64,000 bases of DNA from CAWBFD01 sp963788115 (GCA_963788115.1 CAWBFD010000002.1:124001-188000); one strand, 5' to 3'. Counted from the stretch's first letter, positions 23,849 to 32,088 are shown. Made by a program: numbers and translations. Notes: a model not told the origin generated them from the sequence alone.

Positions 23849-24784
23849 TCACCTAGTAGCCGATTGATCAGCGCCTTCGGCGGGTCCCATCAGCGGATCG
23901 ATCGAGCCTGCGGAGTCGAAGCGGCGGTCGGCCAAGGTGAGGAAGGCGCGCCCGGCGGGCGACATGCTGGCTTGGTTCCAAGCGAGCGCCGTGCGGCGCT
24001 GAAGGCGTGGGCGGGTTATCCGCACGACAGCGACATCGGCTCCCTCTGCAGCCGAGCGGGGGAGGACGGCGACGCCGAGTCCTTCGGCAGCGAGCTCGAC
24101 GAGGGAACCGAGCTCGCCCGTCTCGGCGGTGATCCGGGGGGTGAAGCCGGCGTGCTGACAGGCGTTCTCGAGCACGGTGCGCAGGCCGCTCCCGGGCACG
24201 AGGGTGATCATCGGCTCCTGGCGTAGCGTGTCGAGACTGATGGTCTTGCGGCGGCTGAGCGGATGGCCGGGGCGAACGCCGAGTACGAGCGGCTCGACCG
24301 CGACGACGCGGGTGCGGACCTGGGGCGGGAGCGGCTGGACACCCGCCCCGACGACGCCCGCATCCACGTCGCCGTTGGCGAGCGCCTCGAGCAGCGGCTC
24401 CTGGTGCTTGCTCGTGAGCACGATCTCGATCGCGGGATGGGCGCGGTGGAAGTCCCCGAGCGTCTCGGCGAGGCGGTGGTCTACCGGTCCCGAGACGCCG
24501 ATCCTCAGCCGTCCGTGGAGCACGCCGCGCAGCGAAGCGATTGTGTCGCGCCCCCGCTCCGCCGCCGCGAGTGCGGCCCGCGCGTGCGGCAGCAGCGCCT
24601 CCCCCGCTTGCGTGAGCCTCACCGCCCGGGGATCGCGATGGAAGAGCGGCTCGCCGAGCTCATGCTCTAACCGCCGGATCTGGGCGCTGACCGCCGGCTG
24701 GGCCACCATGACGCGCGCAGCCGCGCGCGTGATCTGGCCCTCCTCAGCGACCGCCACGAAGTACGAGAGCTGTCGCAAATCCAT
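23849..24784 (-). CDS. LysR family transcriptional regulator
   Basis: A 311-residue protein with an N-terminal winged HTH (MDLRQLSYFVAVAEEGQITRAAARVMVAQPAVSAQIRRLEHELGEPLFHR, 1-50) and a periplasmic-binding-like effector domain (RLRIGVSGPVDHRLAETLGDFHRAHPAIEIVL onward). ATG at 24784 matches the family N-terminus. It is divergent from the small membrane protein and the hydrolase, its likely target operon. Its start codon lies within the left arm of an 8-bp inverted repeat, which suggests autoregulation. Confidence 0.92.
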   Translation of the reverse strand: MDLRQLSYFVAVAEEGQITRAAARVMVAQPAVSAQIRRLEHELGEPLFHRDPRAVRLTQAGEALLPHARAALAAAERGRDTIASLRGVLHGRLRIGVSGPVDHRLAETLGDFHRAHPAIEIVLTSKHQEPLLEALANGDVDAGVVGAGVQPLPPQVRTRVVAVEPLVLGVRPGHPLSRRKTISLDTLRQEPMITLVPGSGLRTVLENACQHAGFTPRITAETGELGSLVELAAEGLGVAVLPRSAAEGADVAVVRITRPRLQRRTALAWNQASMSPAGRAFLTLADRRFDSAGSIDPLMGPAEGADQSATR

Positions 24785-24830
24785 AACGAAACGCTCTGAG
24801 AAGAATATCGGATCTGTCTTTGCGTTATGG
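24781..24830. promoter_or_regulatory. Candidate LysR operator
   Basis: A perfect inverted repeat, CCATAACG (24781-24788) and CGTTATGG (24823-24830), in the divergent intergenic region. The left arm overlaps the LysR start codon. The intervening AGAATATCGGATCTGTCTTT is AT-rich and probably contains the promoters. Confidence 0.5.
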
Positions 24831-24856
24831 CCATCGCGACCTCTAACGTTGGTCCC

Positions 24857-24916
24857 ATGTCCTTCCCCCGGCATCTGCAGCGACTCCGGCCCTACGTCCG
24901 CTTCGATGGTCGATGA
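24857..24916 (+). CDS. Possible 19-residue leader peptide
   Basis: ATG at 24857 encodes MSFPRHLQRLRPYVRFDGR, ending in a TGA that overlaps the next gene's ATG (ATGA). Basic content and coupling suggest a possible leader, but there is no clear ribosome binding site, and it could be a chance frame. Confidence 0.25.
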   Translation: MSFPRHLQRLRPYVRFDGR

Positions 24917-25227
24917 GCAAGCTTTCCAGGGATCACCCTCTCGCTCGCCGGCGCCTGGCCATGATGCTGATGACCCTCGGCGCCTGGCTTGTCGCCTTCG
25001 TCGTCGTGCTGGCGCTACTCACGCTCCTAGGCGACGAGTTGGAATCGCTGCCGCTCGCATGGCGCGCGCTCGTGATCAGCGGGGTAACGGTGGCCCTGAT
25101 GGCCAACCTGGTGATGCCGGCCCTGAACGTGGCCATCGCGCGCTGGCTAAGCGGCGGGCACGTGAGCGGTCCGCCGCCCGAGGCCACGACAGCTCGCGTC
25201 GCGGGGAGACCCGAAGACACACCATGA
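24913..25227 (+). CDS. Small membrane protein (104 aa) in LysR-divergent operon
   Basis: Two predicted helices (LAMMLMTLGAWLVAFVVVLALLTLL and WRALVISGVTVALMANLVMPALNVAIARWL) and a hydrophilic tail (SGGHVSGPPPEATTARVAGRPEDTP). It lies 30 bp before the hydrolase gene and is divergent from LysR, so it is probably cotranscribed with the hydrolase. Family not recognised. Confidence 0.75.
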   Translation: MSKLSRDHPLARRRLAMMLMTLGAWLVAFVVVLALLTLLGDELESLPLAWRALVISGVTVALMANLVMPALNVAIARWLSGGHVSGPPPEATTARVAGRPEDTP

Positions 25228-25257
25228 GCGCTCGCACTACGAAGGAGCTCTAGGAGT

Positions 25258-26184
25258 ATGGAAACAGCGACGAAGACGCGTTTTACGTTCAAGAGCGACG
25301 ACGAGACGTTGGTCGGCAATCTATTCCTGCCGGACGGAAGCGCGCCAGCCGGAGTCGTGGTAGCGGTTGGCCCGCTCACCTCGGTGAAGGAGCAAGCGGC
25401 CGGCACGTACGCCCAAGCGATGGCCGAGCGCGGGTACACGGCGCTCGCGTTCGATTACCGGTACTTCGGCGAGAGCGACGGCGAGCCGCGGCAGTTTGAG
25501 GACCCCGAAGCCAACATCGAGGACATCAAGAACGCGGCCACCGCGTTGCTCGCCGACGACCGGCTGACAAACCTGCCCCTGTTCGGCCTCGGCGTCTGCT
25601 TCGGCGCCGGACCAATGGCACGTGCGGTCGCAGAGGACCCACGCTTCCGTGCCTTCGCCGGTGTGGCCGGTGTGTACACCGACAACGCGAAGACCAAGGC
25701 GATGATGGGCGACGCGTATCAAGGCGCGATCGACCGAGGCCGGGCTGCCGAACGTCAGTGGCGCGAGACCGGCGAGTCCGAGACTATCTCGGCTGTCGCG
25801 CCTGACGGTGGCGATGTCGCCATGCCGCTCAGGGAGGCATACGACTTCTACGGGACGCCGCGCGGCCAAGTGCCCAACTACGTCAACGGGTACGCGGTGC
25901 AGTCCTTGGCGTACAGCCTGCCATTCGACGCGCGCGGCGCAGCGGAGGTGATCGACGTGCCCGTGCTGATCGTCCATTCAGAAAGGGCGTTGGCGCCGGA
26001 TCTCGCCCACGCTTTCTATTCGGCTGTGCAATCGCCCAAGCGAGAGCTCTGGCTCGACTCGCAGGGCCAGATCGACTTCTATGACGACCCGAGGCTCATC
26101 AATCCCGCCGCCGATGCTGTGGCCGTGTTGTACTCCGAGGCGGCAGACATCGTCGTCCGGGAGGAGCCCGCCGTGTCTACTTGA
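25258..26184 (+). CDS. Dienelactone-hydrolase-like alpha/beta hydrolase
   Basis: A 308-residue alpha/beta hydrolase: SDDETLVGNLFLPDGSAPAGVVVAVGPLTSVKEQ, then ALAFDYRYFGESDGEPR, and the nucleophile elbow GVCFGAG (112-118) with Cys114 in place of Ser, as in dienelactone hydrolases. The late acid and His residues are less clear (LIVHSERALAPDLAHAFYSAV, then DSQGQIDFYDDP); the final His is not obvious, so catalytic competence is uncertain. A TAGGAGT site lies just before ATG 25258. Its 3' end overlaps the convergent DUF1579-like gene by 8 bp. Confidence 0.82.
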   Translation: METATKTRFTFKSDDETLVGNLFLPDGSAPAGVVVAVGPLTSVKEQAAGTYAQAMAERGYTALAFDYRYFGESDGEPRQFEDPEANIEDIKNAATALLADDRLTNLPLFGLGVCFGAGPMARAVAEDPRFRAFAGVAGVYTDNAKTKAMMGDAYQGAIDRGRAAERQWRETGESETISAVAPDGGDVAMPLREAYDFYGTPRGQVPNYVNGYAVQSLAYSLPFDARGAAEVIDVPVLIVHSERALAPDLAHAFYSAVQSPKRELWLDSQGQIDFYDDPRLINPAADAVAVLYSEAADIVVREEPAVST

Positions 26185-26653
26185 TCCGGCCTCCGCCGAT
26201 GTCATAGGGGAAGTTCACGGTCTCGTCCGCGCCCGGGTTGGGACGCCAGCCGCCGGAGAAGCTGTTGCCGTCCTCTCCGAGCTCGCCCTTGAAGGTCGCG
26301 TCGAGCGGCCCGTAGGAAACCGTGATCGTCATCGAGCCGTCCCTCACGTCCCAGCGGTAGGGCAGCGGCTCGGGCGCCAGGTTCGAGTAGACGGATGACT
26401 TGAACTTCCCCGTCTCCGGGTCGTGGCCGATGAACTCCTCGCTGTCGATCTGGAAGAGCCCGGCGAAGTCCATCTTGACGCGCTGGCGCAGGAAGAACCC
26501 GCCCGGGAGCCACTCGTAGGTCGTCTCGCCGACGATGTTCTCCTCGTCGGAGCCGACCAGATGTCCCTTCATGCTCCAAGTGCCGACCAGGAAGTCCAGT
26601 TCCCTGAGGGCGGGATCGGGCTTCGGCAGCTGCTGGCTTGGCTCGTCGTTCAC
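26177..26653 (-). CDS. DUF1579-like protein
   Basis: A 158-residue protein: LRELDFLVGTWSMKGHLVGSDEENIVGETTYEWLPGGFFLRQRVKMDFAGLFQIDSEEFIGHDPETGKFKSSVYSNLAPEPLPYRWDV, a beta-barrel pattern of the DUF1579/lipocalin-like group. GTG at 26653 is chosen because GGAGC precedes it; GTG at 26719 is possible. It is divergent from an HxlR gene with an AT-rich shared region, so it is probably that regulator's target. Confidence 0.78.
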   Translation of the reverse strand: MNDEPSQQLPKPDPALRELDFLVGTWSMKGHLVGSDEENIVGETTYEWLPGGFFLRQRVKMDFAGLFQIDSEEFIGHDPETGKFKSSVYSNLAPEPLPYRWDVRDGSMTITVSYGPLDATFKGELGEDGNSFSGGWRPNPGADETVNFPYDIGGGRIK

Positions 26654-26738
26654 GGGGCGTGCTCCTTCCTCGGCGTTGGGCTCGTCCAGCGTCGTACGTA
26701 TCCTTACAAGTTCCACCAAACTTGCTACCGTCGCGATA

Positions 26739-26753
26739 CTATCATATCGATAG
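26739..26753. promoter_or_regulatory. Candidate HxlR operator
   Basis: Inverted repeat CTATCatatcGATAG within the AT-rich stretch TCGCGATACTATCATATCGA, 14 bases before the HxlR ATG and between divergent genes. The position suits repression of both promoters. Confidence 0.45.
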
Positions 26754-26766
26754 ACGATCAGCTGCC

Positions 26767-27465
26767 ATGGACCCCGGTCGCTCCTACCCCCACTTCTGCA
26801 TGACGGCTCGAACTCTCGAGGAGGTAGGCGAGCGATGGTCCCTGCTCGTCGTGCGCGACCTCATGCTCGGGCCCCGCCGGTTCACCGATCTGTCGCGAAG
26901 CCTTGGGGGGATCACGCCGACGCGGCTCACTGCCCGTCTGCGTCGGCTCGAGGCGGCAGACATCGTCGTTCGAGAGGAGTCCGCCGCAGGACGCGAGGTC
27001 TGGTATCGGCTGACCGAGGCCGGCCAGGAGCTGCGGCCGGTCGTCGACGCCCTGGGGGCGTGGGGCTTCAGGCACGCCGCTGGGGCGCCCCGACCCGGCG
27101 AGTCCGTCCATCCCGATCACGTCATGCTGCTCAACAAGGTGTGGCTCAACGGACGGATGCGGAAACCACGCAAGCCGCTGGTCTGGGTCTTGCGGCTCGG
27201 CGAGGAGAGCTACACCCTTCGCTTCGATGGATCGGCGTGGGGCCTCGAGCGCGGCGAGGGCGACGGGGCGGCGGTGAGCGTGGTCGCGACCCCGGAGGCG
27301 TGGGCCCGTTTTCTGACCAGTCCCCGTGATGCCCGCCGACTCCCGGCCGACGGGATCAAGATCGAGGGGGCAGCGGCGGCGGTGAGGTCCTTCGCCCGGG
27401 CACATGAGGCCGACCTCCGAGCGGCTGCCGGCGAGCGCGGCAAGGTCGGAGAGCTGGAGCCATGA
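26767..27465 (+). CDS. HxlR-family winged-helix regulator with C-terminal extension
   Basis: A 232-residue protein. Residues 1-105 are HxlR: YPHFCMTARTLEEVGERWSLLVVRDLMLGPRRFTDLSRSLGGITPTRLTARLRRLEAADIVVREES, with the conserved N-terminal Cys12. The remaining 125 residues form an SCP2/sterol-carrier-like domain (SYTLRFDGSAWGLERGEGDGAAVSVVATPEAWARFLTSPRDA), a known fusion that may bind a hydrophobic ligand. ATG 26767 follows the operator region. Confidence 0.85.
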   Translation: MDPGRSYPHFCMTARTLEEVGERWSLLVVRDLMLGPRRFTDLSRSLGGITPTRLTARLRRLEAADIVVREESAAGREVWYRLTEAGQELRPVVDALGAWGFRHAAGAPRPGESVHPDHVMLLNKVWLNGRMRKPRKPLVWVLRLGEESYTLRFDGSAWGLERGEGDGAAVSVVATPEAWARFLTSPRDARRLPADGIKIEGAAAAVRSFARAHEADLRAAAGERGKVGELEP

Positions 27466-27474
27466 TGCGACGCC

Positions 27475-27635
27475 GGCGAGCCCACGATGTCGGCGAGTAT
27501 TTCTCGGGACCTCTCGATCCTGAGCGCGAGCACGGGTACCGGACGGCGCCCTCGTAACCGGTCCCAGGCACCTCCCTGGCGCAGCGCCACACGCGGGTGT
27601 AGGCTCGCCGGGCGCGGGCTCTCGAAGGGAGGTCG
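27475..27635 (+). repeat. 161-bp structured repeat, copy 2
   Basis: Same element as 22147-22307. The CTCGGGA/TCCTGAG stem is kept through a G:U pair, and CCAGG/CCTGG and ACAC/GTGT are intact; the GTACCC arm is mutated to GTAACC. It starts 9 bases after the HxlR stop and is followed by a degenerate region rather than an intact gene. Confidence 0.8.
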
Positions 27636-27863
27636 TTCAACGGACCTGGTGCCGCGCGACGCGCCGCTCTCCCCGCTCGCAACGCCGTTTTCCATGGATA
27701 TCTGGCGCTGGCGAAGGGGCTCGGCGAGTCTGTGCCAGACGTTGATTAGGACGCCGATCTCAAGGGCGGCGAGGCGCTCGACATCGTGCACGAGACCGCA
27801 GCAGACATATTCCCGGGCCTACGACAGCCGGCGGGCAGATAGCCGCGGCGGAGGTGACCAACG
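27636..27863 (+). other. Intergenic region with a degenerate gene remnant
   Basis: No intact gene. One frame (about 27691-27842) reads FHGYLALAKGLGESVPDVD, an in-frame TAG, then DADLKGGEALDIVHETAADIFPGLRQPAGR and a stop, which looks like a decayed protein C-terminus. The stretch after the second stop carries GCGGAGGTGA, the ribosome binding site of the aquaporin gene. The source of the remnant is unknown. Confidence 0.4.
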
Positions 27864-28778
27864 ATGGATGACTCGGCGACCACTCGACAGCAGGCGGGCG
27901 AGCCCATCAGCCGAGCGCAGCACCTGCTGACGCTCGAGTTCGGCGATCGCGCCGACTTCGACGATCCACGTCTGGAATGGCGCCGGCTCTTCTCGGAGCT
28001 CCTCGGCACCTTTCTCCTCGTGATGGCGGCGGCGGGCGGCGGGATCCTGGTTGGAGAGGGCCAGATCTCGCTCGGGGCTGCCGTGGTTGCACCGGGCCTG
28101 ACGGTGCTGGCGATCATCCTCTTCATGGGGGCCATTTCAGGCGCACACCTGAACCCCGGGGTGTCACTTGCCTTCGCCCTCCGCGGGGACTTCCCCTGGA
28201 AGCGGGTGCCCGGGTACATCATCGTCCAGCTCATCGGGGCGACCCTGGCCTGCCTCTTTCTGCTCGCGGTCTTCGGCAATATCCAGCATCTCGGCGCCAC
28301 GCTGCCCGGGCCCGGCTACGAGAACTGGCAGGCGCTCCTGATGGAGATTGCGCTTACGGCCGGCCTGGTGAGCGTGATCCTCGGCACCGCGTCCGCCGCG
28401 CAGAACGTCGGCGCCATTGCCGCCCTCGGAGTGGGCAGTTACATCGCCCTGGCGGGGCTCTGGGCCGCGCCGGTCAGCGGGGTCTCGATGAACCCCGCCC
28501 GCTCCTTCGGTCCGGCGCTCGTCAGCGGCGACTGGGCCCACTACTGGGTGTATGTCATCGGGCCACTCGCCGGCGCGTTGATCGCTGTCGGTTTCGCGTT
28601 CATCCTGCGCGGCGCGGGCGGGACCGCGATCTCACGGGCCGCCGGTTCGGGCGTGCTCGAACCCGGGCTGTTCGAGCGGAGGGCACAGCAGGCGGCTGAG
28701 ATCGAGCGTGGTGAGGTCATCCCGCCCGGCATTACCCGGCGGGAAGAGCCAAGTGATGAGGGTTCATCCTCGGACTGA
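27864..28778 (+). CDS. Aquaporin (MIP family channel)
   Basis: A 304-residue channel with six helices between about 42 and 255. The two half-helix motifs are HLNPGVS (95-101; NPG at 97-99, not the usual NPA) and SMNPARSFGP (208-217, NPA intact). Acidic N-terminal (about 40) and hydrophilic C-terminal (about 50) extensions are longer than in typical family members. A GGAGGTGA site precedes ATG 27864. Water or small-solute selectivity cannot be decided. Confidence 0.9.
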   Translation: MDDSATTRQQAGEPISRAQHLLTLEFGDRADFDDPRLEWRRLFSELLGTFLLVMAAAGGGILVGEGQISLGAAVVAPGLTVLAIILFMGAISGAHLNPGVSLAFALRGDFPWKRVPGYIIVQLIGATLACLFLLAVFGNIQHLGATLPGPGYENWQALLMEIALTAGLVSVILGTASAAQNVGAIAALGVGSYIALAGLWAAPVSGVSMNPARSFGPALVSGDWAHYWVYVIGPLAGALIAVGFAFILRGAGGTAISRAAGSGVLEPGLFERRAQQAAEIERGEVIPPGITRREEPSDEGSSSD

Positions 28779-28951
28779 GGTGCCGGACTGCGACTACCGG
28801 GAGATCGTCCAGGCGATCGGCGGAGCGGCCGCCGAAGACAGCGACAGAACCACCGCTGAAAAGCGACGAGGGCGCCGCCGCAAGCACTAACTGCGCGTAG
28901 TTCTCCTACCTCGGACCGCGCCACTCCCGCCTGCATTCACGTGGGAGCGAG

Positions 28952-28984
28952 CGGGGAGGGCCGCCGAGAGCGGGGCCCTCCCCG
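28952..28984. terminator. Bidirectional terminator hairpin
   Basis: A perfect 11-bp inverted repeat CGGGGAGGGCC/GGCCCTCCCCG with an 11-nt loop, followed by GGTTCTT. It lies between the convergent aquaporin and M14 peptidase genes. The stretch 28779-28951 before it holds no convincing gene. Confidence 0.65.
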
Positions 28985-29003
28985 GGTTCTTCGAGCGGCT
29001 TGC

Positions 29004-30038
29004 CTAGCCGGGCCCTCCGCCGCAGGGCACACCGTCGCCGAAGGGGATGTCCTCCCACCCGGTGCCCGGATGCTGGTACAGGCTCCCGTCCGCCGCCGCG
29101 TTCAAGACGGCCATCGTCGGGCGAACGAACAGCTGCTCGAGCATGCCGTTGCTCTTCTGTCCCACCGAGCGCACCTCGTAGAAGATCGCGCCCTGGGTCT
29201 TGAACCCAGGGTCGCTCCCGTCCGGCCCGGGCCCTCCCAGGAGCATGCGGCTGATGACGGCGTTGGTGATGTCGATCAGCGGATAGCGCGCGACGTTTCC
29301 GGGGCCGAGCTGGCGCACGGCGTCGACGGAGATGAGGGCCATCTGCCGGTTCGTGAGCCATTGCTCCTCGGTCATGCGCCCGGGGTCGATTGAGCGCGCC
29401 CCGATCTGGAACGTGTTGAGCTCGTTTGTGCCCTCCACCACCGCGCTCTGCCCCATGTGGTGCAAATCGAGCGCCAGGCGCGGATGCGTCTGCTCCCAAA
29501 GCGCGTACCAGGCGCGCGACTCCGGCTGCTGGAAGAGCTCCCAGTCGCGGTTCAGGTCGATGCGCAGCGGGGTGGTGCTCTGGCGGATGTTCGCCGTCGC
29601 CCCGTCCGGGTTGTACAGCGGGATCACGATCACCGTCAGCTGATTGCGGATCCGCTCGGCCTCCGCGCTCCCGCTGCTCGCCAGGTACCTCAGCACCTGG
29701 AGGACTGCCTCGGTGCTGTGCAGCTCGTTGCCGTGGATCCTCGCCTGCAGCCAGAAGACGTCCGGGCCGTGCCCGACGGTCGCGTACAGGAGCGGGCGCC
29801 CCTCGCCGGAGAGGCCGGCGCTCGCCACCTCGACCTGGCCCTGGCTGGAGGCCTCGATCGAGTCGAGGATGCCCACCACCTCCGCGTAGCTCGGGAGGCT
29901 GCTGAGCTGGACCTCCTGCTCGGGCTCGAGGCACGGTCCGCCGGGGACGTGGCTGGGTGGATCCGCCGTCGCCGGGCCCGCCAGCGCCACCACGCAGGCC
30001 AACCCCGCGACCGGGAGCAACCATCGCTTCAGAGGCAT
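29004..30038 (-). CDS. Secreted M14 family zinc carboxypeptidase
   Basis: A 344-residue exported protein with signal peptide (about 1-26, LLPVAGLACVVALAGPATA). The M14 zinc ligands are H102 and E105 in RIHGNELHSTE and the later His in DLHHM (193-194); NRDW (163-166) gives the substrate-binding Asn-Arg. The catalytic Glu is probably in the late IFYEVRSVG segment. A GGAAGGAGAG site precedes ATG 30038. It acts outside the cell on peptides or cell-wall stems. Confidence 0.88.
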   Translation of the reverse strand: MPLKRWLLPVAGLACVVALAGPATADPPSHVPGGPCLEPEQEVQLSSLPSYAEVVGILDSIEASSQGQVEVASAGLSGEGRPLLYATVGHGPDVFWLQARIHGNELHSTEAVLQVLRYLASSGSAEAERIRNQLTVIVIPLYNPDGATANIRQSTTPLRIDLNRDWELFQQPESRAWYALWEQTHPRLALDLHHMGQSAVVEGTNELNTFQIGARSIDPGRMTEEQWLTNRQMALISVDAVRQLGPGNVARYPLIDITNAVISRMLLGGPGPDGSDPGFKTQGAIFYEVRSVGQKSNGMLEQLFVRPTMAVLNAAADGSLYQHPGTGWEDIPFGDGVPCGGGPG

Positions 30039-30121
30039 GAACTCTCCTTCCCTGCGGTGTCATCCCCCCATCAGGTGCCCGGCAAGCCGGTCGAGGGCCG
30101 CGCGGGTGACCGTGGGCGACC

Positions 30122-30619
30122 CTACACGACCCCACCGCGGGTGTCGGAGCCGGCCGCCGCCAGGACCGCCTCGAGCCGCTCGAGACTGTCGGCCGGCCAC
30201 AGGGCTTTCCTGTCGTAGTAGACGTCAAACGCCGGCACCGACTCCGGGAGCGTGACCCAGCCCACCTTGGACCTCGTGAAGATGTGGACGTCGGGCTGGA
30301 CTCGTCGCGGCTCATCAAGCGTGCCGGCGCGCACGAATCGCACCTCGGGGCGTCCGTACTCGCTGGAGACCGCCACCTGGCAGGTCGGACAGCGGAAGAT
30401 CCGCTGCTTGCTGCCGTCATCGCGGGGCACGTCGACCGGCTGCGGATCGCCCGCTAGCAGCTCCACGCGGTCGGCCTCGATCAGCAGGTTGATGACGAAA
30501 GCGCTTCCGGTCTGCCGCTGGCAGTTCAGGCAGTGGCAGCAATGCGTGAAGAGCGGATCGGAGAGAAGGCGATAGCGGACCGCTCCGCAGGCGCAGCCAC
30601 CCTCAGATGGGACGCGCAT
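30122..30619 (-). CDS. GFA (CENP-V type) zinc-binding protein
   Basis: A 165-residue protein with the GFA cysteine pattern: GGCACGAVRYR (C9, C11), CCHCLNCQRQTGSAF (C27, C28, C30, C33) and RCPTC (C77, C80). Family members include glutathione-dependent formaldehyde-activating enzyme, but most have unknown roles. ATG 30619 lies inside the 3' end of the truncated monooxygenase. Confidence 0.85.
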   Translation of the reverse strand: MRVPSEGGCACGAVRYRLLSDPLFTHCCHCLNCQRQTGSAFVINLLIEADRVELLAGDPQPVDVPRDDGSKQRIFRCPTCQVAVSSEYGRPEVRFVRAGTLDEPRRVQPDVHIFTRSKVGWVTLPESVPAFDVYYDRKALWPADSLERLEAVLAAAGSDTRGGVV

Positions 30620-31046
30620 GGATCTCCTGGAACGGTCCGGTGGCAACCACGACTTGGTCGGCCTGGATCGGCCCGTTGGTCGTCTCGGCTCGGTAGCGGC
30701 CGTCGTCGCCGCGGCCAAGGTGAGTCACGGTGGTGTTCAGCCGCACCGGCAGCTCGAACCGCGCCACGTAGGCCTGAAGAAAGTCGGCCACCTGGTCCTT
30801 GCCCGGGTAGGTGTCGCGGGCAGCCGGAAAGGGCATGCCGGGAAGGTTGTTGTATTGGCCCGCGGTGAACAGCTTCAGCGACTGCCAGCGAGAGCGCCAC
30901 ATCTGGCCGACCTCGGGATTGGCGTCCGCGATCACAAACGAGAGCCCGCGCCCGGCGAGGTAGTAGCCCATCGCCAGCCCGGCCTGCCCCCCGCCGATGA
31001 CCAGCACGTCGACCCCCTCGGTAGCGACCGAGTTGTCGTTCGTCAC
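30603..31046 (-). pseudogene. Truncated FAD-dependent monooxygenase (N-terminal part)
   Basis: GTG at 31046 encodes 147 residues: GVDVLVIGGGQAGLAMGYYLAGRGLSFVIADANPEVGQMWRSRWQSLKLFTAGQYNNLPGMPFP, the FAD-binding N-terminus of a CzcO/FMO-type oxidoreductase (GGGQAG Rossmann motif). After VVVATGPFQ the frame ends HARPI and stops inside the start of the GFA gene. Relatives are usually well over 300 residues, so the NADP-binding half is missing. Confidence 0.75.
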
Positions 31047-31203
31047 GCCGAGCAATGTAGCGGCTCCGATTTCGACCCCACAGGGGGCCCGGAGATATGA
31101 ACAAGAGCCGTAGCTCACCTGAGCCGATCCCTCGCGTAGGGCTGGCTCGAGGACCTGTCGGTAGTCAGCGCGACTGAAGCTTGCCCGATGTCCGCACTTG
31201 CAT

Positions 31204-32055
31204 CTAGAGCGCGCCGGCGTCGCGGGCCGCGTAGACGGACGGATAGATCGGTCGGAACGCGAGCGCAGCGCGAGCGGCGGTCGTGTCGACGATCCCCTCC
31301 CAGGGGTCGTCGAGCGTCCGCAACGCGGCGTCCGCAGCCGCCCGCTCACCGTTCAGCTCGAGCAGTTCCACGGCGCTGATCGGCGCGTCGTCGGCAACGT
31401 TGAACGTCGCGCCACCGAGCCCGTCGGCGCGGAGCGCACGGATGAACGCCTGAGCGACGTCGGCGTGGTGCACGAGGTGCAGGCGCTTATGGGCGGGCCA
31501 GTCGCGGGCCCAGCGCAGCGACTCGCCGAGGTGCGGATCGCCGTCGCCGTAGACGAAGGCCAGCCGAAGCACGCGCAGGTCGAGGCCGGAGGAGCAGTGC
31601 AGGTCCGCGAGGGCGCGCTCGGCGGCGAGCTTCGTCCGCGGGTAGACGCCGTACGCATCGTCGGCGGCGGGCTCGTCGTCCTCGCGCGCCGGCCGGCCGC
31701 GGCCCGGTCCGTAGACCAGGTTCGTGCTCGCGAACACGAGGCGCTCGATGCCGGCCGCAACCGAGGCGCGAGCGAGGGCCACCGTCGCCCGCTCGTTGAC
31801 AGCCACCGCCTCCTCGTCGGGCACGCCGCGGAAGGCGGCCGCGAGATGGATCACCGCACTCGCCCCCTCCAGCGCCGGGACGAGGTCGGCTCCGTCGCGC
31901 AGATCGCCCTCGAAGGCCTCGGCCCCGCGCTCCCTCAGCGTCTCGGCGCGGCCCGGATCGCGAGCGAGGACCCGAACCACCTCGCCTGCTTCGAGCAGCC
32001 GCGGCACGAGGCGGCTGCCGACGCGGCCGGTGGCTCCCGTAACCAGGACGGCCAT
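31204..32055 (-). CDS. NAD(P)-dependent epimerase/dehydratase family protein
   Basis: A 283-residue extended short-chain dehydrogenase: TGATGRVG (6-13) nucleotide-binding loop, HLAAAFRG, and the YGVYPRTK active-site Tyr/Lys pair. The C-terminus resembles nucleoside-diphosphate-sugar epimerases. It is divergent from a MarR gene, a likely regulator-target pair. Confidence 0.87.
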   Translation of the reverse strand: MAVLVTGATGRVGSRLVPRLLEAGEVVRVLARDPGRAETLRERGAEAFEGDLRDGADLVPALEGASAVIHLAAAFRGVPDEEAVAVNERATVALARASVAAGIERLVFASTNLVYGPGRGRPAREDDEPAADDAYGVYPRTKLAAERALADLHCSSGLDLRVLRLAFVYGDGDPHLGESLRWARDWPAHKRLHLVHHADVAQAFIRALRADGLGGATFNVADDAPISAVELLELNGERAAADAALRTLDDPWEGIVDTTAARAALAFRPIYPSVYAARDAGAL

Positions 32056-32074
32056 CGTTCTCCTTTCATAAGGT

Positions 32075-32088
32075 GGCTATTGATAGCC
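32075..32088. promoter_or_regulatory. Candidate MarR operator
   Basis: Perfect inverted repeat GGCTATtgATAGCC in the 92-bp gap between the divergent epimerase and MarR genes. The downstream GCATTAGCCGGTTAGCG has a further partial repeat of TTAGC. Confidence 0.5.

Noticed and set aside
28753..28890. Possible 45-residue ORF after the aquaporin gene
   Set aside because: Overlaps the aquaporin 3' end, with no ribosome binding site and no recognisable sequence.
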